From positions 2,836-26,325 of the forward strand of contig DAKU01000044.1 of NCBI GenBank assembly GCA_002508425.1: 23,490 bases of DNA, in the 5' to 3' direction. The notes under the pieces were generated by a model. The model was not told where the DNA came from. It saw nothing but the letters and a program-made list of their open reading frames with translations, and searched no databases. The translations under genes and the position numbers were made by a program. This document shows positions 16,622 to 23,490 of this stretch, piece after piece (position 1 is the stretch's first letter; every line of letters begins with the position of its first letter). The DNA comes from Methanosarcinaceae archaeon UBA470 (GTDB lineage Archaea; Halobacteriota; Methanosarcinia; Methanosarcinales; Methanosarcinaceae).

Positions 16622-18262
16622 ATGTATGTAATTGCATTGGACCTAGGGACTAGCGGTTTCAGATCCCAGCTCATAGATATCGAGTCTAGGGAAACTATTA
16701 AAACTGTGATTACTATGGGCCATCCTCTTCCAGGAGGAAATGTAATGGACCATCTGGATTTTGCCATTAACACAGGCAAGGATGTAGCTCATGGATTAAT
16801 GATAGAGGCTGTTAAGAAAGTGCTGGAAAGATTCGATGTTGATCCTTCAAATATTCAGAGGATAGCTGTTTGTGGTAATCCTATACAATTGTCCCTTTTC
16901 CAGAACAGCGAGATCCTAGATCTTGCGTATGCAGGAGAGACAAAGCAGAAAAAACTGGGTGTCCACAATGTGAAAAGAGATGCCCGGATCTTCCCTGCCA
17001 ACGAAATCTTCAAAGGAATCTATGAGATGAACAACTGTGAGATAGTAGTTCCTCCTGCAATAAAACATGAGATCGGTGCTGATGCCCTTGCAATGATGAT
17101 GGAAACTGATTTCATAAACCAGGAAGGACCGTGCCTGGTAACAGATTACGGAACAAATGCAGAAATGGCACTAAAGGTGGGAGATAAGATCATTACTGCG
17201 AGTGCTGCTGCTGGTCCAGCCATTGAAGGCCAGGGAATCAACTGCGGTATGCTGGCTGGTCCCGGAGCCATAAGCGATGTTAACCTTGAGGGTCGTTACT
17301 GGAGACTTACAGTTCTCAATGAGAAGATGGAAGCTGTAAAAGGAGATCTTATAGATCCGGTTTCCGGTGAAATTATCGAATCTTCTGGCGTACAGGCCAA
17401 AGGTATTACAGGAACAGGAGTTATTTCAACTATTGCCTTGGCTATCAAAGAAGGCCTGACTAAAAAGTTGCCGCATCTTCCCGAGGGAAGGATTGTCCTA
17501 GGCGATGGTATTATAATCACAGATAAGGATGTTGAAGAAGTGGGCAAGGCAATAGGTGCTATCTGGGCAGCCCATATGACTCTGATGATAGAAGCTGGTA
17601 TTGGATACTCCGATTTGAAATATGTCTATATGTCCGGTGCCACCGGTACATATATAGATGCTGAAAAAGCAAGGCATATAGGTTCTGTGCCAGGTTTTGT
17701 CAGTAACATTATCCAATTCGGCAACACTTCTATCGGCCTTGCAAGAAAGCTTGCTGTAGATCCTATCAAGCTATGCGATGTCATGTCTATGGCAAATAAA
17801 ATTCATGCCGATCATCTTATGATGGCTACGAGCGAGACATTCAAAGATATATATGTCTGTGAACTATCTTATTGGCAACAAGGAATGCCCCAAGAGATTT
17901 ATGACCAGATGCTCGAGTTATATAACATCAAACCATTCCCCCCAAACCTCGAAAAAGTGCATGTAGAAAGACGTGTTTCAAAAGATATCGATGATGTAGG
18001 TAGGGATGGTATTGACATCGTAAAAGATATAGGTATTACCCTCGAAGCGCCAGTGGAAAAATGTATCTTGTGTCATAAGTGTGAAAAAGAATGTCCTGAA
18101 GATGCTGTTATTATCATTGAAAGAGAAGGTAAGAGGTTTGCCAATATAGACAGCCAGCATTGTCTGGGTACAAGTTGCAGACGTTGTGTTGCCATCTGTC
18201 CCGAGCAAACAATGAACCATTCCATATTGAAAATAAAACATTTCTTGAAAATAAAGCGTTGA
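16622..18262 (+). CDS. ramA: RamA, ATP-dependent corrinoid protein reductive activase
   Basis: A 546-residue iron-sulfur protein that reduces Co(II) corrinoid back to Co(I) on methylamine corrinoid proteins, coupled to ATP hydrolysis. The body (1-470) has an ASKHA-type nucleotide fold as in DUF4445 activases (IALDLGTSGFR at the start, VTDYGTNAEMAL in the middle, YMSGATGTYID later). The C-terminus has two cluster motifs: C481, C484, C487, C491 followed by P, and C514, C519, C522, C526 followed by P, a ferredoxin-like pair as described for Methanosarcina RamA. Length also agrees. AAGGAA precedes the ATG. It heads the methylamine island here, with mtbA and the two mtmB-type genes to the right, all consistent with its known job. 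Confidence 0.95.
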   Translation: MYVIALDLGTSGFRSQLIDIESRETIKTVITMGHPLPGGNVMDHLDFAINTGKDVAHGLMIEAVKKVLERFDVDPSNIQRIAVCGNPIQLSLFQNSEILDLAYAGETKQKKLGVHNVKRDARIFPANEIFKGIYEMNNCEIVVPPAIKHEIGADALAMMMETDFINQEGPCLVTDYGTNAEMALKVGDKIITASAAAGPAIEGQGINCGMLAGPGAISDVNLEGRYWRLTVLNEKMEAVKGDLIDPVSGEIIESSGVQAKGITGTGVISTIALAIKEGLTKKLPHLPEGRIVLGDGIIITDKDVEEVGKAIGAIWAAHMTLMIEAGIGYSDLKYVYMSGATGTYIDAEKARHIGSVPGFVSNIIQFGNTSIGLARKLAVDPIKLCDVMSMANKIHADHLMMATSETFKDIYVCELSYWQQGMPQEIYDQMLELYNIKPFPPNLEKVHVERRVSKDIDDVGRDGIDIVKDIGITLEAPVEKCILCHKCEKECPEDAVIIIEREGKRFANIDSQHCLGTSCRRCVAICPEQTMNHSILKIKHFLKIKR

Positions 18263-18299
18263 ACCTTTGCAGGCTGGGCACTTTCAAAGAACATGATGT

Positions 18300-18548
18300 A
18301 TGGATCCCTCAGAACATACTGGCAGTAACAGGCAAACGTATGGCCGGTATTTTGGTATATGCACTTCATACCATCATTCAAAAGGTTGCCTGTGTACAAA
18401 ATGTTCTTCGTATCCCGGAAATGGAATGATGTTCTGTGCCCGGAAAAATCAACAAAATCCATTATTAAAGGCAGGTTGTCTGTGCCTTGTATGCCACACC
18501 CATGAGAAATTCAGGCTTGAAGGAGATTACTTTTGTTTTCGTTTATAA
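18300..18548 (+). CDS. Small cysteine-rich DUF2769-like protein
   Basis: An 82-residue protein with the pattern GCLCTKCSSYPGN..MMFCARK followed by a second unit GCLCLVCHTHEKF..EGDYFC, that is two CxCxxC units each followed by a phenylalanine-cysteine. This matches the DUF2769 family of small methanogen proteins as I remember it; the role is unknown, though cysteine sets of this kind could bind zinc or an iron-sulfur cluster. ATG 18300 is the first possible start, 37 bases after ramA, but no clear ribosome site is visible, so it may be translated through coupling or the true start may differ. The position right behind ramA suggests a link to corrinoid activation (inference). Confidence 0.65.
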   Translation: MDPSEHTGSNRQTYGRYFGICTSYHHSKGCLCTKCSSYPGNGMMFCARKNQQNPLLKAGCLCLVCHTHEKFRLEGDYFCFRL

Positions 18549-18651
18549 TGAAGTAGATGATGAAAGTAATAGAATTTGTTTACAACCTTCGACGAACAGG
18601 CTTGCAGATTCATAATTAGAACAAATTATCATCCTTATGACGCAAAAACTC

Positions 18652-18760
18652 GAAGGAAGCTCCTTCCTAGTGTTTCTAATTGAAAGTTAGAAACTCATGT
18701 TAACCCATGGGTTAACATAAAAACTGAAAGTAGACAGGGTGAAGTAGTTTACCTACTTCA
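18652..18760. terminator. Four tandem hairpins between convergent genes
   Basis: Four inverted repeats in 110 bp: 18652-18657/18661-18666 (6 bp), 18672-18679/18687-18694 (8 bp), a perfect 22 bp palindrome at 18697-18718 (arms ATGTTAACCCA), and 18740-18747/18753-18760 (8 bp). They lie between the ends of the DUF2769-like gene and the triple PAS gene, so a two-way terminator or folded 3' end is the simplest reading. Confidence 0.5.
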
Positions 18761-18767
18761 GTTAACA

Positions 18768-20009
18768 TCACATTTCCTTTCGTTCTGTAATATCCTGGAT
18801 CACACCGAGGTAATGGGTCACAATACCTTCATCATTACGCTGGATGAAAGTCTGCTCTTCCACCCATCTCTCATCTCCAGACTTCGTCCTTATCCTGTAT
18901 TCTTTGACGAAGACTGTCCCGCCTTCACGGGATATGTCCGAAAGTTCCGTCTGCACATCAAGAAGGTCTTCAGGATTGATTATGTTACCATAAAGTATGT
19001 TCCCTGAGAGGAAATCATCAACACAATACCCGAACTTGGTTATGTTATCTGACACAAATTCAACTGGCCAGAGCTCCATTTCATCATCAGAACCTGCCTT
19101 CCAAAGGAAAGCGATCACAGGGCTATGGTTGACAATTGTTTCAAGGGCTTGTTTTCTGTCCAGTAGATCGGCCTGCTTTTCAAGTGCTACTTTGAGCGCG
19201 ATCTCTTTTTCCTTCTGCTCAGTGATGTCCTGAATAATTCCCTGCAAGTGAGTAGCATTCCCATCTTTGGCCCTCTGAATAAAAGTCCCCTGACTTACCC
19301 ACAAAATCTTTCCATCCTTTGACATCAAACGATATTCTTGAGTATAATGGTCAGTGTCATCCTCACACTTCTCTGCAAGCGTATCTTTGACAGTCTCATA
19401 GTCATCCGGATGAATCAGATCACTATAAGAAATACGACCGAGAACAAAGTCCTCAGCTGAATAACCAAGTTTTGAAACATTCTCAGAAGCGTAATTCGTA
19501 GGCAAGAATTCCTCTGCCCTCCACAGGAATACCATAGTAGAGCTGTTTTTTATGGCATTTTCCAAGGACCTCTGTTTCCTCAGTGCTTCCTCTAAGGCCA
19601 TTTCCTTGTTCTTTTGTTCGGTTATATCGAAAATCGTACCCAGATAATGGGTCACAACCCCTTCATCATTGCGTTGGATGAACGTCTGCTCTTTCACCCA
19701 CCTATCCTCTCCGGGCTTCGTCAGTATCCTGTATTCCTTGACAAAGATTGTACCTCCAGCATGGGAGATCTCCGAAAGTTCCATCTCTACCTCTGGAAGG
19801 TCATCCGGATGAACTATGTCAGCATAAAGAAGCCTCCCGGAAATGAAGTCTTCTACTGTGTATCCCAAAAGATTTACGTTATCTGAAACATATTCTACGG
19901 GCCATTTTTCCTCGGCAGTGTTTTCTGCCTTCCAGAGAAAAGCAATAACTGGACCGTTACTGATAATCTTTTCAAGTATCTCTTCTTTGCCGGATATGTT
20001 AGCTCCCAT
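18768..20009 (-). CDS. Triple PAS domain protein without output domain
   Basis: A 413-residue soluble protein made only of three PAS/PAC units: about 10-132, 148-268 and 285-413, each starting with a VIAFLWKA- or MVFLWRA-type strand and ending DITEQK or DITERK, joined by short coiled coils. The frame ends right after the third PAC motif; there is no kinase, GAF or DNA-binding domain. Units 1 and 3 are near copies (for example EEQTFIQRNDEGIVTHYLG against KEQTFIQRNDEGVVTHYLG), a sign of recent internal duplication. Ligand or cofactor is unknown. ATG 20009 follows AGGGGG at seven bases. It is on the same strand as mtbA and 212 bp downstream of it, so it may sense a signal tied to methylamine metabolism and pass it on by binding a partner (inference). 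Confidence 0.88.
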   Translation of the reverse strand: MGANISGKEEILEKIISNGPVIAFLWKAENTAEEKWPVEYVSDNVNLLGYTVEDFISGRLLYADIVHPDDLPEVEMELSEISHAGGTIFVKEYRILTKPGEDRWVKEQTFIQRNDEGVVTHYLGTIFDITEQKNKEMALEEALRKQRSLENAIKNSSTMVFLWRAEEFLPTNYASENVSKLGYSAEDFVLGRISYSDLIHPDDYETVKDTLAEKCEDDTDHYTQEYRLMSKDGKILWVSQGTFIQRAKDGNATHLQGIIQDITEQKEKEIALKVALEKQADLLDRKQALETIVNHSPVIAFLWKAGSDDEMELWPVEFVSDNITKFGYCVDDFLSGNILYGNIINPEDLLDVQTELSDISREGGTVFVKEYRIRTKSGDERWVEEQTFIQRNDEGIVTHYLGVIQDITERKEM

Positions 20010-20221
20010 ATAATTCCCCCTAAAGCTAAACACTTATTCTTATCTTATTTGTTTGTTAGTTTAAGTATTAATCAATTTTGAGCTCTGTAAAAATATTCAT
20101 TTGAGCAATACTTGTAATTTTAAAGTTAAAATTCTAATAGAAAAACTATAAAATGTGGCATATATGAGGATCAGATCATTAAGAAATGATCCCCAAAAAT
20201 CAAACACGCAAAATGAAATGT

Positions 20222-21241
20222 TCAGTACTTGTGTAACTTTGCCATCTCCACCATTGCCTGCAAGTTCACTGTTGGTGTCTTGCTAACAATTCCACATCCT
20301 GGTGCAAGCAATGCGACTCCAGCATCAAGAACCTCCTTTGACTTCTCTTTAACAAACTCGGGTGTCTTGTTCCAGAGCACATTTACAGGATCAAGGTTAC
20401 CGACAATCTTTGCCTTTTGTACCGTTTTAACAGCAGTTACCGGGTCAACGTTCTGGTCTATGCTGATGGCATTCACACCGCAGGATTCCATAAGTTTAAG
20501 ACCTGCTGTGGTATCACCGCAGATATGCAGTACAGTGGGCACGTTCAGTTCTTTCATGACATCTACGAGCTTTTTATGATATGGAACAACGAACTTTTCA
20601 TAGAATTCGGCTCCAATGAGTTGATAACTTGCAGTCGGGTCAATAACGACCATGGTATCAGCACCGTTCTCCACCATTTTCTTTGCGTATGCAATATTAA
20701 AAGCTGTGGTGAACTCCATGAGTTTTAGACCCAGGTTCTCATCAGTGAAAATGTTCATGAACCAGTCATCACCATTGAGATGCTGTGCAAGGGAAAAAGG
20801 ACCTATCATACTACCAATGATAGGAAGTTCCTTACCATATTTGTCGGCTAGGATCTTGATAGCTTCACAGATGATACCCACCCTTCCATGATCCAGGCTA
20901 TATCCTTCAAGTTTGGCTATATCATCAACGCTTTTTACAACATGCCCTACCACAGATGGCTGTTGTTCACGCGTGCCCGCCTTGATCTTGCAACCAAAGA
21001 ACTCTGCTTCAGCCGTTATATCAAATGGCACACGAACAGCTTCAAAACCTATAACAGTGTGGCCTGCTTCACCCAGCTTTGCCATAAGCTTAGGATCTTC
21101 ATTTGCTTCTGGCCAGAATGCGCCACATGCTTCCATTTGTTCCACGGTACCAGTCTGTGTGACAGAAACAGCTGCCATTCTGTCTACTGCTTGCCCTGTA
21201 AGAATACGGGCTAGCCTTTCTTTTGGGGTATAATTTGACAT
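20222..21241 (-). CDS. mtbA: Methylcobamide:coenzyme M methyltransferase, MtbA type
   Basis: A 339-residue cytoplasmic zinc enzyme of the uroporphyrinogen decarboxylase fold that transfers the methyl group from the methylated corrinoid protein to coenzyme M. The zinc ligands H239 and C241 (VLHICGD) and C316 (LLAPGCGI) are present, as are TVEQMEACGA, GFEAVRVPFDITAEAEFFGCKIKAGT and the GNLDPV motif. Length equals that of MtbA/MtaA proteins. MtbA (methylamines) is preferred over MtaA (methanol) because of the neighbouring ramA and mtmB genes; sequence alone does not fully exclude MtaA. The start at 21241 is fixed by ACAGGAG eight bases upstream; the open frame reaching 21445 is not coding. It is divergent from the MtmB homologue. 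Confidence 0.9.
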   Translation of the reverse strand: MSNYTPKERLARILTGQAVDRMAAVSVTQTGTVEQMEACGAFWPEANEDPKLMAKLGEAGHTVIGFEAVRVPFDITAEAEFFGCKIKAGTREQQPSVVGHVVKSVDDIAKLEGYSLDHGRVGIICEAIKILADKYGKELPIIGSMIGPFSLAQHLNGDDWFMNIFTDENLGLKLMEFTTAFNIAYAKKMVENGADTMVVIDPTASYQLIGAEFYEKFVVPYHKKLVDVMKELNVPTVLHICGDTTAGLKLMESCGVNAISIDQNVDPVTAVKTVQKAKIVGNLDPVNVLWNKTPEFVKEKSKEVLDAGVALLAPGCGIVSKTPTVNLQAMVEMAKLHKY

Positions 21242-21284
21242 CGGACGTCTCCTGTTATTATATGATGATGAATAAAAGTCCAGT

Positions 21285-21300
21285 GAAGTATATATATTTT
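21285..21300 (-). promoter_or_regulatory. TATA box of mtbA
   Basis: On the minus strand AAAATATATATACTTC is a good archaeal TATA element. The expected start near 21268 gives a short leader carrying the AGGAG site. A second TATATATA stretch lies at about 21318-21329. Confidence 0.5.
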
Positions 21301-21522
21301 GTGCTGCTTTTGCCGATAAGTATATATAGACAAATAGGAAAAAGCTGTTCGAAAAGAATATATATAAGAAATAGAGAAGAAGCATCCTTTTACGATACAC
21401 CACACAGATCCAGAGAAGAATCAAAAAGAGTAAAGCTCTTATCATTATTACGTCATCCTATGAAAACAAATTTTGTGAGGTCGGTATATCTTATGTTTAC
21501 CTGATGCTAATTGAAACTAATA

Positions 21523-21536
21523 GAAAAATATAAATA
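21523..21536 (+). promoter_or_regulatory. BRE/TATA of the MtmB-like gene
   Basis: GAAAAATATAAATA matches an archaeal BRE plus TATA box. The expected start near 21556 gives a leader of about 165 bases before the ATG at 21723, which is in keeping with the long leaders known for methanogen methyltransferase genes. The remainder of the 481 bp divergent spacer (21242-21722) shows no gene apart from a 20-codon frame. Confidence 0.5.
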
Positions 21537-21556
21537 CCACACAACAAAGGAACACG

Positions 21557-21619
21557 ATGGAATCAAAAAGCAAAAAACAAATGAAACAGAATTATCTGAA
21601 CAAACAAACTCACGCATAA
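21557..21619 (+). other. Possible leader peptide frame (20 codons)
   Basis: ATG to TAA at 21557-21619 encodes a lysine-rich 20-residue peptide (MESKSKKQMKQNYLNKQTHA) in the leader of the MtmB-like gene. AAGGA lies five bases upstream, yet the predicted transcript start is close to the ATG itself. In such A-rich DNA it may well be chance. Confidence 0.2.
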
Positions 21620-21722
21620 AACAGAAGCAAAATGAATATAAGAGTGAATATTAAAACTTAAAAAGTATAACTTAAAAAAGTAAAGATTACTGCATTATCT
21701 CTCTTATCCAGGTTGTTGTAAC

Positions 21723-23096
21723 ATGCAAAACATGTATAAATACCTCAAAAGCGCAATTGAAGGCGAGACTAAAACTGAGAAACAGCACGATCTGAATGTC
21801 TTCAAAAAATCAGAAGAACTTGCTTTAAAATATGGTATCAAATACGATGGAAAAAGTTTTGTACCCACTGATCTAGAACTTGCAGATGCAACATTTGAGG
21901 CAGGTATAGAACTACTATATTCTGTAGGCGTATACTGCAAAAGCACAGAAAGAGTCATCAAGATAGACGAAGAAGATATCCTGAAATCACTTAATGTAAT
22001 AAATCCTTTAGAAATTGGAAGATTAAAGGAAAAAGTAGCCATTACTCACAGATACCCTATGGCACCGATTCCCCCAACTATTATTGGGGGACCAATGGGA
22101 GGAAGCGTTTCCGAAGAGAACTTCCTTTACATTAACTTAAGCGCAGTGCTTGAAAATGTTGTACAGGGAATTTACAGCGGTGCAATGAAACAGTTCTGCG
22201 GAGAGTATATAAGACCAAAGAGTCCACTGGAAATGTTAGCTGTCCTTAAAGCTGCACGGAATGAAAGGCTTGCTACAAAGATAGGAGGACGTGAAGGACT
22301 GGCATTAATGGGACCCAGCACACCTACACTTCCTACATCATATCTGCTAGTGTCATCAGATGAACTTTACTCTACTTGTGACCCTCAGGAAGTCTACATG
22401 GATGATCTGAAAGTTGACTATGAAACATTATCCAAATGTATTTTCCATCAGGAACATGGAAACCATTATGTTTCTGGGCAGGTACCTGTTTTTGGTGGAC
22501 CATGCATAGGTTCAGCCGAAGGACTTGCAATAATAGACGTAGCTGAGACTTTGCAGTCAAAAGTACTTGCCCATTCAAGCATCCATGCATCTGGTGCTGT
22601 ACACGTGGATACTGGTTCTTCTTCTGCAAAAGAGATACTATGGGCATCTAATCTTTCCTCACTTGCAATATCCAGGAATATGAATTATTACACTGCAAGA
22701 TATTACTGGAACGCTGCTGGAATATGCACAGATATGATGTTCTATGAAACTGCTGCCCAGGCCATAGGAGACACTGTCTGTGGTAGGGATATGCTGCTAG
22801 GACCTGTAGGAGCTCGTGGTGGAGTGCCTGACCATTCATCAGGACTTGAGTCCAGATTCATGGGAGAAATAGCACAAATGGCAACACATTTGTCATTGTC
22901 TGAAGCAAACCGCCTGGTAGAGAAAATATACTCCAAGTACGAGAATAAGCTTACTAATCCTCCTGTAGGAAAGCCTTTTGACAAATGCTATAGGATAAAA
23001 TCGGAGTACGACCTTGAACCTACTGATGAATACACATCAATATATAGAAAGGTGTCCTACGAAATAATGGGAAACTTTCCTGGAGAAGCATTCTGA
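21723..23096 (+). CDS. MtmB-family methyltransferase lacking pyrrolysine
   Basis: A 457-residue full-length homologue of monomethylamine methyltransferase (MtmB is about 458). Alignment by eye: GGPMGGSVSEENF matches GGP.GSPISED.F of MtmB, VPVFGGPCIGSAEGLAIIDVA matches the FGG...VDVA region, ETAAQAIGDT matches EASAQSITDT, and PVGKPFDKCY...EPTDEY matches the family tail also present in the mtmB end at 23203. In MtmB the in-frame TAG for pyrrolysine sits in GRPGMGV-Pyl-GP; here the segment reads GREGLALMGP with Met196 (ATG 22308-22310) at that place. No in-frame TAG exists. Pyrrolysine is held to bind and activate the amine, so this protein may use a different methyl donor, or be inactive. It is divergent from mtbA and converges on mtmB. 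The start has only a partial GGT ribosome site. Confidence 0.9.
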   Translation: MQNMYKYLKSAIEGETKTEKQHDLNVFKKSEELALKYGIKYDGKSFVPTDLELADATFEAGIELLYSVGVYCKSTERVIKIDEEDILKSLNVINPLEIGRLKEKVAITHRYPMAPIPPTIIGGPMGGSVSEENFLYINLSAVLENVVQGIYSGAMKQFCGEYIRPKSPLEMLAVLKAARNERLATKIGGREGLALMGPSTPTLPTSYLLVSSDELYSTCDPQEVYMDDLKVDYETLSKCIFHQEHGNHYVSGQVPVFGGPCIGSAEGLAIIDVAETLQSKVLAHSSIHASGAVHVDTGSSSAKEILWASNLSSLAISRNMNYYTARYYWNAAGICTDMMFYETAAQAIGDTVCGRDMLLGPVGARGGVPDHSSGLESRFMGEIAQMATHLSLSEANRLVEKIYSKYENKLTNPPVGKPFDKCYRIKSEYDLEPTDEYTSIYRKVSYEIMGNFPGEAF

Positions 23097-23159
23097 TTTT
23101 AAAAATAATGCTCACCGAAAAATAATCATTGTAAAAATAGATCAATGTTAAAAATAAGC

Positions 23160-23178
23160 CGGTGGGGATCATCCACCG
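23160..23178 (-). terminator. Terminator of mtmB
   Basis: CGGTGG at 23160-23165 pairs with CCACCG at 23173-23178. On the minus strand the hairpin follows the mtmB stop by about 25 bases and is succeeded by several runs of five T (within 23108-23155), a typical archaeal terminator region. Confidence 0.65.
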
Positions 23179-23202
23179 ACTAAGGAAGTGACTTTTGGAG
23201 GT

Positions 23203-23490
23203 TTAGAACACCAGTCCCAGTCCTTCAAGCTTCTTTCTGGCTCCGTCGTAGACTTTCAGATACTCATCCGTGGGTTCTATGGTCTTGACGTTGTAGCATT
23301 CCTGGAATGTCTTACCGACAGGTGCTGTAGCGTAGTTCTTCTCGTACATCTTGACGAGATTGTCCAGGATCTTGTTGATCTCCGGAATCTCCACACCAGC
23401 AGTAGCCCTTGCAGTCTCTCCCATCATCCTGGCTTCCATACCAGTGGTTTTGTCCAGTGCAACACCCTTTGCAGCTGCGACACCTGAGAG
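23203..23490 (-). CDS. mtmB: Monomethylamine methyltransferase MtmB, C-terminal 95 residues (runs off right edge)
   Basis: The visible end of a canonical MtmB, which moves the methyl group of monomethylamine to its corrinoid protein MtmC. The frame is open through the right edge and reads LSGVAAAKGVALDKTTGMEARMMGE at its start, then KNYATAPVGKTFQECYNVKT, EPTDEYLKVYDGARKKLE and the end GLVF, nearly residue for residue the C-terminus of Methanosarcina MtmB. The pyrrolysine site is upstream, outside the window, so its TAG cannot be checked here. It converges on the pyrrolysine-free homologue, to which the shared part is roughly one-third identical, so the two are old paralogues rather than a recent copy. 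Confidence 0.95.
   Translation of the reverse strand, partial: LSGVAAAKGVALDKTTGMEARMMGETARATAGVEIPEINKILDNLVKMYEKNYATAPVGKTFQECYNVKTIEPTDEYLKVYDGARKKLEGLGLVF

Noticed and set aside
16622..18462. Minus-strand frames of 60-130 codons inside ramA and beyond
   Set aside because: They are antisense shadows of a clear gene with no motifs or ribosome sites of their own.
21242..21445. N-terminal extension of MtbA
   Set aside because: The extra 68 residues are hydrophobic and low in complexity, coincide with promoter DNA, and the family start MSNYTPKERL with its ribosome site is at 21241.
22308..22310. A sequencing change of TAG to ATG at the pyrrolysine codon
   Set aside because: It would need two base changes, and neighbouring residues also differ from canonical MtmB, so the locus is an old, diverged paralogue.
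1..23490. tRNA, rRNA and pyl genes (pylT, pylS, pylB, pylC, pylD)
   Set aside because: Looked for because of the mtmB end, but no cloverleaf-like sequence or matching protein was seen in the window.

Overview
This window reads as chromosome of a methylotrophic methanogenic archaeon of the Methanosarcinaceae. The basis is methylamine-specific methanogenesis genes (the C-terminal end of mtmB, a methylcobamide:CoM methyltransferase of MtbA type, the corrinoid activase RamA) together with AT-rich DNA, archaeal TATA-like promoters, GGAGG-type ribosome binding sites and methanogen-typical regulators (FilR1 type, PAS sensor kinases). The genus cannot be fixed from sequence alone; Methanomethylovorans- or Methanolobus-like organisms fit. 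Of the genes whose stop is visible only one ends in TAG, which fits an organism that reads TAG as pyrrolysine.

Left part (1-5170): the end of a DUF1638 protein, a single-domain response regulator immediately followed by a membrane histidine kinase with a PhnD-like extracytoplasmic sensor, a convergent FilR1-type regulator, two tiny overlapping zinc-ribbon genes, and an intergenic stretch of about 300 bp unusually rich in hairpins (4810-5114).

Middle part (5171-16272): a large U32 family protein related to the RlhA rRNA hydroxylase, divergent from a RibD-like reductase plus DJ-1/PfpI pair, a lipoprotein, a soluble PAS histidine kinase, an alpha-glucan phosphorylase, a DGK1/SEC59-like membrane CTP-dependent kinase/cytidylyltransferase-like protein, a small DUF4177-like gene, a winged-helix regulator and an unrecognised 125-residue protein. 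A 118 bp inverted-repeat relic lies at 14779-14896.

Right part (16622-23490) is a methylamine methyltransferase island: ramA, a small cysteine-rich DUF2769-like protein, a protein made only of three PAS domains, mtbA, a complete MtmB homologue, and the start-less end of a canonical mtmB on the opposite strand. In the established pathway an MtmB-type enzyme moves the methyl group of the amine to a cognate corrinoid protein, MtbA moves it on to coenzyme M, and RamA rescues oxidised corrinoid. The standout observation is that the complete MtmB homologue has no in-frame TAG: the position of pyrrolysine is an ordinary methionine codon (22308-22310). It is divergently paired with mtbA, which suggests a working methyltransferase with altered chemistry or substrate rather than debris. 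Its corrinoid partner is not in the window.
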